Shown here: positions 25,492 to 33,456 of the stretch, piece after piece
Layout: each line of letters starts with the position of its first letter
How positions within the stretch are numbered: the stretch's first letter is position 1
Assembly: GCA_045579745.1 (NCBI GenBank)
Contig: JAZNMQ010000022.1
Span: 1 to 39,571, forward strand
DNA length: 39,571 nucleotides
Source: Flemingiibacterium sp045579745
GTDB taxonomy: Bacteria > Bacillota > Clostridia > Oscillospirales > CAG-272
Direction of reading: 5' to 3'
Program-made: the position numbers and the translations under genes
The notes under the pieces: generated by a model
Seen by the model: only the letters and a program-made list of their open reading frames with translations
Told to the model about the DNA's origin: nothing
Database searches by the model: none

Positions 25492-25893
25492 TTACTTCAC
25501 TTTTGTATACTCTGCTCCGTCGAATCTCAGTGTGTCGCCGTTCAGCTCATAGGCAATCGTTTCGGATTCCTTTGACAGACCGAATAATGCTTTGACGGTG
25601 ACTTCCATCTCGGTATCGCTCTTGATCTCGTATTCGATACTCATAAGCAGCTCAAGACCGTCCATCACGTCCTCGGCATCTTCACCGCCGATGGCTTCGA
25701 ATACTTCTTCGGTCAGTCCATAGCGGAGCTTGCCGTCTTTGGTGAATTCAATGCCAAGCCCGTATTCCGTTTCGGTTTCTGTGTCAATCAGTTTCCATAC
25801 GCCCACGATATCCTTTTCGTTTTTGCTTGCGCCGCAGGCAGAAAGAGAGAGCATAAGTACCAGTGCAAGTGCAATTGCAAGAATCTTTTTCAT
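25492..25893 (-). CDS. Lipocalin-like lipoprotein (133 aa)
   Basis: Signal peptide MKKILAIALALVLMLSLSAC with lipobox LSAC (Cys20). The mature part opens DIVGVWKLIDTETETEYG and runs as beta strands (GIEFTKDGKLRYG, EMEVTVKALFG, TIAYELNGDTLRFDGAEYTKV), the usual pattern of small lipocalin-like lipoproteins of Firmicutes. It would sit on the outer face of the membrane. It is the last gene of the long operon. Function unknown; a ligand-binding or wall-related role is only a guess. Confidence 0.82.
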   Translation of the reverse strand: MKKILAIALALVLMLSLSACGASKNEKDIVGVWKLIDTETETEYGLGIEFTKDGKLRYGLTEEVFEAIGGEDAEDVMDGLELLMSIEYEIKSDTEMEVTVKALFGLSKESETIAYELNGDTLRFDGAEYTKVK

Positions 25894-25926
25894 ATTCGTT
25901 TCTCCTTTTTTGATTCAAATTTATAT

Positions 25927-26646
25927 TCAGCCAAGCAAACCGCCGAGCAGTCCGCCAAGATCACCGAGTCCGCCGAACAAATCCTTGTATTCGTCGGGCA
26001 GTTCATTCAGCGCATCCTCAATCTGCTTTTGAATATCCTCCGCGCTGGGTATTTCGAGATCCTCTAAATCGTCGGGATTTTCGCTGTATTCGCCGGTGTC
26101 CATATCGTCGAAGGAATTCACCATTTCCTCCATCTCGGCTTCCATTTCGGCAATCTGCGCCGCCCAATCCTCCTCGGTCATGGACATCATCTCGTCCCAC
26201 TCCGCCTTTTCCTCGGGGGTCATCTCGGCGGTGAAGTCTTCCATATCGAATTCCTCCACCGTTTTATCCGTCTCCCACGGCTCCTCGGAAAACTGCACCG
26301 TCGTGCCTTGAAGTGCCGCCATTTCGGTGAGATCCACCGAGAAGGTCTGCGGCAGTGCGCCGTATTCCGCGCCGGATGCGTCGGTCATCGGCTCCCCGTC
26401 GCGGAGCGCCTGCAAAAGCTCCTCCACCGTGCGCTCATCGCTGTCCGCTTCCTCCTCGGAGGGCTTCTCAAAGCCCTGCGCCAGCAGCGCTTCCAGTGCC
26501 GCGTCGGTCATTTTCGTGACGGCGCGGTTGTCTTCGCTGGAGGATGACTCCTTGTTGAAGATGCCAAGAATGCTGTCAACGAGGCTGCACGAGGTCAGCG
26601 TGAGCGTTAGCGCAAGCGCGAGGACGAATATCGTAATTTTCTTCAT
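25927..26646 (-). CDS. Acidic lipoprotein with Gly/Leu-rich C-terminus (239 aa)
   Basis: Signal peptide with lipobox LTSC (Cys20). The mature chain is extremely acidic (for example EEEADSDERTVEELL, MEAEMEEMVNSFDDMD) and ends in a Gly-Leu-rich tail, LFGGLGDLGGLLGGLLG. A similar GGFLGGLFGG stretch appears in the zinc-ribbon membrane protein encoded at 31602-32795 in the same operon. I do not recognise a domain. It is expected to be surface-exposed. Confidence 0.75.
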   Translation of the reverse strand: MKKITIFVLALALTLTLTSCSLVDSILGIFNKESSSSEDNRAVTKMTDAALEALLAQGFEKPSEEEADSDERTVEELLQALRDGEPMTDASGAEYGALPQTFSVDLTEMAALQGTTVQFSEEPWETDKTVEEFDMEDFTAEMTPEEKAEWDEMMSMTEEDWAAQIAEMEAEMEEMVNSFDDMDTGEYSENPDDLEDLEIPSAEDIQKQIEDALNELPDEYKDLFGGLGDLGGLLGGLLG

Positions 26647-26656
26647 ACGCGCCTCC

Positions 26657-28087
26657 TTACCTGCCCAGCACGGTCAGCATGCCGCGATTGCTTTGCAGAT
26701 CCTCAAAGATTTTGTAATCGGTAAGAATGGGAAAATTCGGGGTTGATTGGTGTTTCCACGGTTCAAAGACATTTCCAACAAGGGGAGCGGTAACATAACC
26801 GTCAAACTTATAGTCCTGTTCGCTGAAAAGAATCTGCGGATATCTGTTTCCATGAGTCAGCGTACCTGAGAAATGGTGATTGAATTCCTCTCTGACATTG
26901 ACGTTGACAGGACCGTTTTCTGTTGGAATTGTTTCGATCCATTTGCCGTCAACAAATGGCCCGAACTGAACCGGACCGATGATTCCGTGCTTCACGTTGA
27001 ATACCGACGTATCCGAAAAATCCCGCAGCATAAAGTATTCGGTCATACCACCGGAGGTCATATTGTTCCGGTCAAGGTGAATTTCCACATTGGTGCAGAT
27101 TAGTTGTTTTGTCAGGCTTGATGCAGTGTAGTCATCACGCATATTTGTATAAGAACTGAATGGCTTTATCCACGGCAGCGTTTTCAGTATCAGCGGCATA
27201 AACTGCTCGTCAAAATTCGACAGATCGTGCCACACGTCGATGACCATCGTGCCGCGATAGACACCGCCGTAGTTGGTGGGATCGTCGTCCTCGCCGTAGA
27301 TGAAATCCGTGCGGGTCAGGTCGCAGGACAGCTTCCAATACTGCAGTACGGGGATATTAAACAGCGTCTTTTGCGTCCATACCGTCTGATTGCAGACGAT
27401 CGACCAGGTGTCAAGCCCTTTCGCCTTTTCCTCCGCTTCGATGCGCTCGTTGCATTTCTGGTAGAACAGATTGAGTAAGAACGTGCGCTCCAAAGCCTGC
27501 TGAGCGATTTTACTTTCCTCCAAGAGCCGCGCCGTTTCGCGGGCGATGATGTCGCCGCTGTTCCAGAGGGCTTCAAAGACCATGCCGGGGATGCCCTTCA
27601 TGTACTGCTCGCAGATAGTGCTCACCGATTCACCGATGATGTAGTCGGAGATCGCGCCGGGGATACTCTTTTGGCCCGTGGCGATATCGTAGATGTCCTT
27701 GGCTTTATCAAGTCCCGTCACGCCGAGAGCCAGCTTTGCGCCAAGCTCCAGCACAACATCGGGATTGAAGCCCTTGTTCTGTGCCGCACGGCGGATAATG
27801 TCCTCGGAATACCGCAGAACGCCGGAGGTGATCTCCATTTCGTTCATGACGGTCTTGATGATTCTATCCACCTCTTCCTCTGTCAGCGTCTTGCCGTTCT
27901 TCAGCCAGCCCTCAAACCGCCGCTCACCGATGTCAAATTCCACCTTCATGCGCAGATTCACGTTTTCGTCGATCCGCCCGTAGTCCACGCCATCGATGCG
28001 CCCCGTGGGTGCCGCCGACGTGGACAGAAGCAGGCTCGGCAGGAGAAGCATCACGGCGAGGAGGAGGGAGAGTATGCGTCGTTTCAT
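26657..28087 (-). CDS. Secreted protein of unknown function (476 aa)
   Basis: A clear Sec signal peptide, MKRRILSLLLAVMLLLPSLLLSTSA, with probable cleavage after STSA and no lipobox Cys, so it is exported and perhaps not lipid-anchored. The mature protein has a helical first half (residues about 70-220, including a GXXXG-rich helix GAKLALGVTGLDKAKDIYDIATG) and a beta-rich second half (YWKLSCDLTRTDFIYG, GTMVIDVWHDL, TNVEIHLDRNNM). No known domain or catalytic motif was recognised. It lies only 10 bases from the next lipoprotein gene, in the middle of the exported-protein block. Confidence 0.75.
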   Translation of the reverse strand: MKRRILSLLLAVMLLLPSLLLSTSAAPTGRIDGVDYGRIDENVNLRMKVEFDIGERRFEGWLKNGKTLTEEEVDRIIKTVMNEMEITSGVLRYSEDIIRRAAQNKGFNPDVVLELGAKLALGVTGLDKAKDIYDIATGQKSIPGAISDYIIGESVSTICEQYMKGIPGMVFEALWNSGDIIARETARLLEESKIAQQALERTFLLNLFYQKCNERIEAEEKAKGLDTWSIVCNQTVWTQKTLFNIPVLQYWKLSCDLTRTDFIYGEDDDPTNYGGVYRGTMVIDVWHDLSNFDEQFMPLILKTLPWIKPFSSYTNMRDDYTASSLTKQLICTNVEIHLDRNNMTSGGMTEYFMLRDFSDTSVFNVKHGIIGPVQFGPFVDGKWIETIPTENGPVNVNVREEFNHHFSGTLTHGNRYPQILFSEQDYKFDGYVTAPLVGNVFEPWKHQSTPNFPILTDYKIFEDLQSNRGMLTVLGR

Positions 28088-28125
28088 GGGTGCCTCCTTT
28101 CAGGCTGAATTTTTGCTTTAGTACA

Positions 28126-29040
28126 TCAATATACCCGTCTCATGGTCTGGAACTGAACGCGGTACGTGCCGGTTTCGGCATTGTATCCCGCCATATACTG
28201 CACCGAATACTTTTTGCCATCAAGTTTGGTAAGGAAATAGCCGCCAATATTTGGTGACGCAGACTCTTTGCCTTCCTTTGCCACATAGTCGGCGTAGTCG
28301 GTGACCGTCTCGCTTGCCATATTGGTTACTCCCTTTGCTCCGTTTGCAATAGAAATCTCGCTGAGACGCTTGAGGAGCGTATCGCACCATGCGACAGCAT
28401 CTTCTTTTTTGTATGTACCGTCCTTGATGCAGATCTCAAACGCACCGACCTGCGTAAGACCGCCGAACTTCTCACCGGAGGTGATGAACTTACTGAACTC
28501 AGTGAAATTCGCAGGCTTGAAATCATCTTCGGTCAGCGTATGCGCCGCCAGATAGGAGACAAGGTCCGTGCCGCCAAACACCTGCGTCGCAAGGGTGAAC
28601 ATTCCGGTTTCCTCGCTGAAAGCCGCTGTCAGATTGATGCGGTCATTCTGAATCTTCCAATTGGTGACTTTGCCGACTTTGCTGCCGGTGATCTTGCCGT
28701 TCGACCAGTCGTTCATCGTGTTGATCATGGCTTCGCAGGTCGCATAATCAGTGCTGTTCCAAGTGAAATTGTACGTTTTGGTAGTCTCATCGAAGCGGAA
28801 CGTATCCACCGAATCTGCGAGGTGGGGGAAGCCTGCAGGAAGATTCAATTCATCCCAGGATTTTGCATCCGAGACTTCATCGCCCGGTTCCTCGTCCGGC
28901 TGTGTTTCATCCCTGTCGGAATCGCCAGTTTCCGCATTCTCTTCTGCATCCATCGCCAACTCTAGAATAGTGCTCAGATCACACGCCGTCATGGAGAGCA
29001 GCATCACGGATGCAAGGAGAAGCGCCAATATCTTTTTCAT
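28126..29040 (-). CDS. Lipoprotein with DUF-type extracytoplasmic domain (304 aa)
   Basis: Lipobox MTAC (Cys20), then an acidic linker (EENAETGDSDRDETQPDEEPGDE). The mature domain opens WDELNLPAGFPHLAD and continues through CEAMINTMNDWSNGK and WKIQNDRINLTAAFSEE. The pattern LP-x2-(F/Y)P followed by a helix and an amphipathic strand pair resembles the C-terminal domain of the 397-aa zinc-ribbon protein of the operon (WPSDLPDYPDG, YIETLKNKGYEF, WYLSISYADG); this similarity is by eye. Function unknown. Confidence 0.75.
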   Translation of the reverse strand: MKKILALLLASVMLLSMTACDLSTILELAMDAEENAETGDSDRDETQPDEEPGDEVSDAKSWDELNLPAGFPHLADSVDTFRFDETTKTYNFTWNSTDYATCEAMINTMNDWSNGKITGSKVGKVTNWKIQNDRINLTAAFSEETGMFTLATQVFGGTDLVSYLAAHTLTEDDFKPANFTEFSKFITSGEKFGGLTQVGAFEICIKDGTYKKEDAVAWCDTLLKRLSEISIANGAKGVTNMASETVTDYADYVAKEGKESASPNIGGYFLTKLDGKKYSVQYMAGYNAETGTYRVQFQTMRRVY

Positions 29041-29055
29041 TGCGCCGTCCTCCTG

Positions 29056-29775
29056 TTATTCCCAACTCTTTTCGTAATCGTCGGGCAGTTCGAAGTAAGA
29101 TGCATCCGCACCCTTTTCCAGTGAGATCACGCCGACGGTATAGGTGATACCGCCGCTCTTTGAGAGAATGTATTTCAGTGTATCGCCGTCGTAGCAGTAT
29201 GTGATGCTCTCTCCGTATCCGGCAAAATGCTCGCCATAGTATTCCTTGCCGAACACGGTTACGGTTTCGGGATCGCCGTTTACGTCCTGATAGAAGGCCT
29301 CCTCTTCGGTTACCACCGTGATACCGCCGGAACTCTTCTTTGCTTTCTCGCGCATGATGAGTTTGTATTCATCGAAAAAGGCGTATTTGTAGCCGTCCAT
29401 TACGATCGTCTTGTCCGTGGATGAAGCTTCGCCGACATAGCTTATTGTCTCAGTATATTGGTTCTCTCCGTCTACTACAATAAGCTTGGACGAGCCCACG
29501 GTCTGATTATCGGGATTCTGGAAGTCTTTGTTGTAAATTTCATACTTCATGGTGTAGGGACCTGACCAGATCTCCTTGTAGATCGTGTAGGTCTTGGATT
29601 CCTCGATCTTCGGGCCGGTGTTCTCGGGTACGTAGTCGTCTGTATCCTCGCCGTATTCATCCTCGTATTCATCATCTTCCATCTCTGCAGGCTCTGTGAG
29701 CAGATCGGTCAGATTGCAGGATGTGAGCGAAAGCAGCATCATTGCCGCAAGCAGAAATGCTAAAAACTTCTTCAT
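29056..29775 (-). CDS. Lipoprotein of unknown function (239 aa)
   Basis: Signal peptide MKKFLAFLLAAMMLLSLTSC with lipobox LTSC (Cys20), a strongly acidic linker (EMEDDEYEDEYGEDTDD) and a beta-rich mature part (TYTIYKEIWSGPYTMKYEIYN, SKLIVVDGENQYTETISY, KYAFFDEYKLIMREKA), reminiscent of outer-surface carrier folds but not recognised. The ATG at 29775 is chosen over a GTG at 29784 because AAGAGG lies 8 bases upstream of it. Confidence 0.78.
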   Translation of the reverse strand: MKKFLAFLLAAMMLLSLTSCNLTDLLTEPAEMEDDEYEDEYGEDTDDYVPENTGPKIEESKTYTIYKEIWSGPYTMKYEIYNKDFQNPDNQTVGSSKLIVVDGENQYTETISYVGEASSTDKTIVMDGYKYAFFDEYKLIMREKAKKSSGGITVVTEEEAFYQDVNGDPETVTVFGKEYYGEHFAGYGESITYCYDGDTLKYILSKSGGITYTVGVISLEKGADASYFELPDDYEKSWE

Positions 29776-29802
29776 TTTCGTCACCTCTTTCTGTGGGGGC
29801 GG

Positions 29803-30399
29803 TCAATCCCCGATGTGGCTCGACCAATCGGAGAAGCCGAGAATAATCATACCATCCTCAATATAAATCGTTGCTTGAATACGCTTGCCGGAAATGTTGT
29901 AATGCCAAGTGTATTTATCATCCGATTTCTTCGCATCTGCCAAGGTGGAGTACACCTCACCGTCAGAGTCCCCGACATCATAATCACCGAGAGTACCATT
30001 ATCCACTTGGTCAATACAGAGATTCCAAATTGCTGCTGCGTACTTTTCTACGTCGCCACTTGCAATACTTCCAGAATCGGGTATGAATTTGACACCTGTC
30101 ATAAGTCCGCTTGCTTCTGTGCCTTTTACGGTATATCCAACAGGCTTTCCAATACCCGTAAGATAGGATTCTCCAACCGCGGGTGCATCCTCGGCATTCA
30201 ATTTTGCATCGCTCGCCATCTGTGCGCCGTCAGCCTTCTGTGTTGCACCGTTGTTATTTTCTTCACCGCCGTCGTTGTTTTCTCCGCTCTGCGAGGTGCC
30301 GGGATTATTCTCGCTGCCGGACGGGGTTTCGTTGTCACCGCATGCAGCAAGGGCAAATACCATCATTGCCGCGAGTAATATCGCTAATAGTTTTTTCAT
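29803..30399 (-). CDS. Lipoprotein of unknown function (198 aa)
   Basis: Signal peptide MKKLLAILLAAMMVFALAAC with lipobox LAAC (Cys20), then a low-complexity Gly/Asn/Glu linker (SGENNDGGEENNNGATQK) and a compact domain rich in Tyr/Gly (YLTGIGKPVGYTVKG, YTWHYNISGKRIQATIYIEDG). The start at 30399 follows GGAGG; the upstream ATG at 30480 lies inside the preceding gene's frame-shifted end and gives a non-signal N-terminus. It is the first exported protein after the zinc-ribbon block, 14 bases downstream. Confidence 0.8.
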   Translation of the reverse strand: MKKLLAILLAAMMVFALAACGDNETPSGSENNPGTSQSGENNDGGEENNNGATQKADGAQMASDAKLNAEDAPAVGESYLTGIGKPVGYTVKGTEASGLMTGVKFIPDSGSIASGDVEKYAAAIWNLCIDQVDNGTLGDYDVGDSDGEVYSTLADAKKSDDKYTWHYNISGKRIQATIYIEDGMIILGFSDWSSHIGD

Positions 30400-30413
30400 C
30401 ACGATACCTCCCT

Positions 30414-30911
30414 TCATTCTGCCTGCCGTGCCCCGCACTCTCCGCAAAATTTCATGCCATCGCCGAGTTCCGCGCCGCATTCGGTGCAGAACCGCTTCTT
30501 GTTTTCCACCTTTTCGGGAAGTCTGGTGCCGCAGTCGCCGCAGAATTTCGTTCCCTCGGGGTTCACCGTGCCGCAGTTCGGGCAGGTGCGAGATGCTTCC
30601 TCGGCTTCTCTTGCCGCGCGTTCCTCGGCTGCGATCCGCTCACGCTCTGTCTTCTCCTCCTGCATCTGCTTGATGCGTGCTTCAACTTCCGCGCAGTTTG
30701 CGGCGAGCGCGTCCAGCTGTAGCGCCTCGTCGGGATAGGCTTCCTTGCCGTTTTCCTCATAGAGCCTGCGTCCGAGCTGTGCGAAAATCGCTTCTTCTTT
30801 TTCTTTCAGTTCCTTCAGCTCGTTCTGCGCGTTGTACATTTTGATTTCAGGATCATCCTGGGGAGCCAGGCTTGCCAGTCCCTTTACCAGTCCGTCTAAA
30901 ATTCCTGCCAT
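30414..30911 (-). CDS. Coiled-coil protein with two C-terminal zinc ribbons (165 aa)
   Basis: N-terminal half is a long charged helix (LKELKEKEEAIFAQLGRRLYEE, EVEARIKQMQEEKTERERIAAEERAAREAEE), followed by two knuckle pairs: CPNCG / CGDCG and CTECG / CGECG. The module fits the double-zinc-ribbon family (zf-ribbon_3/DZR type). No membrane segment, so cytoplasmic or peripheral. AGGAGG is upstream. It is the eighth and last of the zinc-ribbon genes. Confidence 0.85.
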   Translation of the reverse strand: MAGILDGLVKGLASLAPQDDPEIKMYNAQNELKELKEKEEAIFAQLGRRLYEENGKEAYPDEALQLDALAANCAEVEARIKQMQEEKTERERIAAEERAAREAEEASRTCPNCGTVNPEGTKFCGDCGTRLPEKVENKKRFCTECGAELGDGMKFCGECGARQAE

Positions 30912-31041
30912 GGTCTATTTTCCTCCTGTAAAATGGTTATGTTTATAATGATAAAAGCGCATGGCGGAAGGCGGTACAACGTACCGCCCACGGATGCCGC
31001 TCCGCCTGCATTGACGGGTATTCGATATAGCGGGGAGTGCC

Positions 31042-31572
31042 TTACTTGATGATGCGCACCTTACCGATGATAGGCAGATCCTTTGCCTTGCCGGTCCATG
31101 CGTTGATGATGCCGATAATGCCGAGAACGGCAACGATAATGCATCCAACGGGAAGGATGATGAACCAGCCGAGGATCGGGATGATACTTCCTGCGATGCT
31201 TACTACGATACCGGCAAGGAAGAGGATCAGTCCCTGATTTGCATGAAACATCGCGTATCTGGATTCCTTCGCCGCCAGAAGCGGAATGAAGAAGATGATA
31301 TAGCCAAGCAGTGCCATGATCTTGTTGGCTTCAATATCTGCCGGATCAAACTGCGCGGTGTAATCTGCGCCGCCTTTTGCGCCCGGCGCGGGCTGAGCCT
31401 GCATCGGCTGCTGATATTGCTGTTGGGGGATCTGCTGCGCCTGCTGAGTCTGTTGTGTCTGCTGAGTCTGAGGATCCTGCTGTGGAGCTTTAGCCTCCAT
31501 TACAGTGCCGCACTCGGGACAGAATTTCTTTCCGTCTTCTACTTTCGTTCCGCAATTTCCACAAAATGCCAT
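31042..31572 (-). CDS. Zinc-ribbon membrane protein with Gln-rich linker, DUF4870-like (176 aa)
   Basis: N-terminal zinc ribbon CGNCG / CPECG within the first ~25 residues, a Gln/Pro-rich linker, then a DUF4870-like membrane domain: NKIMALLGYIIFFIPLLAAKESRYAMFHANQGL followed by two hydrophobic stretches (FLAGIVVSIAGSIIPILGWFIILPVGCIIVAVLGIIG). The ribbon would stay in the cytosol and the linker tethers it to the membrane. The role is unknown. Confidence 0.85.
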   Translation of the reverse strand: MAFCGNCGTKVEDGKKFCPECGTVMEAKAPQQDPQTQQTQQTQQAQQIPQQQYQQPMQAQPAPGAKGGADYTAQFDPADIEANKIMALLGYIIFFIPLLAAKESRYAMFHANQGLILFLAGIVVSIAGSIIPILGWFIILPVGCIIVAVLGIIGIINAWTGKAKDLPIIGKVRIIK

Positions 31573-31601
31573 AATATTTTCTCCTTTATTCTTTAATATT
31601 T

Positions 31602-32795
31602 TTACCCGAACAGTCCGCTCATATCGGGAAGTTCAGTTGTGTGATCGACGGTAACAACACCGTCGGCGTAGGATATGCTAAGATACCACTTGCCGTTGGT
31701 ACCCCACCATGCATTTATAGATTTCATATCTGCTTCGCTCATACCCATCTGATAGAAATCCTGAAATTCATAGCCTTTGTTCTTGAGTGTTTCTATGTAG
31801 CTCCACATGGATTCGGCTGAGGATCCGGTGATCAGCGTACGGTAGTTTTCCACCTCGTCCATCGTTCCGTCGGGGTAATCCGGCAGATCAGACGGCCATC
31901 CGTTTGAGTTTTTCGAAGCTTCGTTATTGATGTCATCCACCTCGCCCATAAGACCGGAAAGATCGCCGCTGAATAAGCCGCCCAAAATTTCTGATAATCC
32001 CGACGAGTCGGATGACTGAGAGCCACTTTCCGTATCAGTGCCGCCAAACAGTCCGCCTAAAAATCCCAACAATCCCGACGAGTCAGATGACTGAGAGCCA
32101 CTTTCCGTATCGGTGCCACCAAACAGTCCGCCTAAAAATCCGCCGATACCACCGTCAGATTCCTCATTTACGTTTTCGGTAATGCCGATCTCTTCCTGAA
32201 CGGAGTTGATTACCGTTTTGATCAGTCCGCGAATGGCGAAGCCGAGGATCAGGCTTAATACTAGCATGACTGCCATAACGATCAGCATTGCTCGGCAAAA
32301 ATTGCGCTTTTGAAGCTTTTTGCATCCGCCGCACGCCCATACGATCATGAGTATGAATCCGATGACCGGGATACACAAGAGAAGCATGATGCCGATATAT
32401 CCCCATGTAGAGATCAAACCGTACGGACTGTCAGAACCTGGCGCCTGTTCTTTTTGTGGCTGTGCATAGACCGGAGCAGGCTGTGCGTAGACCGGTTGCT
32501 GATATACGGGTTGAGGCTGCGCCTGAGGCGGTGCATATGTATGCTGTGGCGGCGCATATGCCTGCTGTGGCTGAGGTTGTGGCTGAGGCTGTTGGGGGAC
32601 TTGTTGCTGCATTTGCTGCTGTGGTTGTACTTGTTCCTGTTGGAATTCTTTTTCGGTTTGCGGCTGTGGCTGATGATTCTGATTTTGCGGAGTGATGGCA
32701 GATTCGGATTTTATTTCCGGCACCGCCGCTCCGCACTCAGTGCAGAACTTCATACCGTCCTTAATCTCCGCGCCGCATTCGGTACAATGAGCCAT
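31602..32795 (-). CDS. Zinc-ribbon, Pro/Gln-rich, two-TM protein with external domain (397 aa)
   Basis: Zinc ribbon CTECG / CTECG in the first 22 residues, a Pro/Gln/Tyr-rich linker (about 35-120), two TM segments (about 128-155 and 168-190, with CGGCKK between), and an extracytoplasmic part with two 25-residue repeats (GGLFGGTDTESGSQSSDSSG), then a compact C-terminal domain (WPSDLPDYPDG to WYLSISYADGVVTV). The repeats are nearly identical at DNA level (75-bp units at 31996-32140), so they are a recent duplication. The layout links a cytosolic zinc ribbon to an external domain resembling the operon's lipoproteins. Confidence 0.85.
   Translation of the reverse strand: MAHCTECGAEIKDGMKFCTECGAAVPEIKSESAITPQNQNHQPQPQTEKEFQQEQVQPQQQMQQQVPQQPQPQPQPQQAYAPPQHTYAPPQAQPQPVYQQPVYAQPAPVYAQPQKEQAPGSDSPYGLISTWGYIGIMLLLCIPVIGFILMIVWACGGCKKLQKRNFCRAMLIVMAVMLVLSLILGFAIRGLIKTVINSVQEEIGITENVNEESDGGIGGFLGGLFGGTDTESGSQSSDSSGLLGFLGGLFGGTDTESGSQSSDSSGLSEILGGLFSGDLSGLMGEVDDINNEASKNSNGWPSDLPDYPDGTMDEVENYRTLITGSSAESMWSYIETLKNKGYEFQDFYQMGMSEADMKSINAWWGTNGKWYLSISYADGVVTVDHTTELPDMSGLFG
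31996..32140 (-). repeat. 75-bp in-frame tandem duplication
   Basis: Two units starting at 31996 and 32071, each opening AATCCCGACGAGTC and continuing almost identically. Each encodes 25 residues, so copy-number change would keep the frame. Confidence 0.9.
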
Positions 32796-32808
32796 GTCGC
32801 ATCCTCCT

Positions 32809-33438
32809 TTAAGCTAATTTTGTTCCGCACTCGCAGCAGAACTTTCTGTTTTTTTCATTTTCCGTTCCGCATTCCGGACATACCGACTTCTTTGCCGCCG
32901 TCGGTGCGCCGCATCCGGGACAGAATTTCACGCCGTCGGGAAGCTCACCGCCGCATTCTGTGCAGTGGTGCTTCTCCTGTGTCAGTTCAGGCATCCTTGT
33001 GCCGCATCCGCCGCAAAACTTCACTCCAATATCGTTCTGCTTACCGCAGTTCGGGCAAACATTCTGCTCCGCCGCTGTCTGTTCGGGCAGCTTTTCACCA
33101 CAGTGTGGACAGTATGTCTTATCTTTGGGAGCCGCTTGCCCGCAGGAGGAACAGATTTTCATGTTTTTCGCCGCTTCATTGGCGACATTCATCACGGCAC
33201 TTTGAAGTCCGGCGAACGCCGCTCCAAACGAATTTGTGCCTGCTGACGAGCCGTTCTGTGTGCCATACTGCTGATTGATTGTATCCGCCGCCTGATTGAC
33301 GCGTGGTGTGACGGTTTTATCCACCACCTTCTGCGCCGCAGGAGCTACCGCCTGCTGTACGGCATTGCCGACAGCATTGGAAATTCCACGACGGAGTCCC
33401 CGTCTGAGCCCCTGCTTCAGTTCCCATTCAAGTGACAT
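32809..33438 (-). CDS. Protein with four tandem zinc ribbons (209 aa)
   Basis: An N-terminal amphipathic helical region (about 1-95, Gly/Ala/Gln rich, opening MSLEWELKQGLRRGLRRG), then eight CxxC knuckles forming four ribbons: CSSCG/CPHCG, CPNCG/CGGCG, CTECG/CPGCG and CPECG/CCECG. No membrane segment. This is the densest zinc-ribbon array of the cluster. Such arrays normally act as scaffolds for protein contacts, not as enzymes; the partner is unknown. Confidence 0.88.
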   Translation of the reverse strand: MSLEWELKQGLRRGLRRGISNAVGNAVQQAVAPAAQKVVDKTVTPRVNQAADTINQQYGTQNGSSAGTNSFGAAFAGLQSAVMNVANEAAKNMKICSSCGQAAPKDKTYCPHCGEKLPEQTAAEQNVCPNCGKQNDIGVKFCGGCGTRMPELTQEKHHCTECGGELPDGVKFCPGCGAPTAAKKSVCPECGTENEKNRKFCCECGTKLA

Positions 33439-33456
33439 GATCCCTCGCCTCCTTTA

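Noticed and set aside
30912..31041. Inverted repeat GGCGGTAC / GTACCGCC (30970-30988) as a terminator within the zinc-ribbon operon
   Set aside because: The stem is only 8 bp and no U-tract follows on the minus strand; it may only tune expression of downstream genes.
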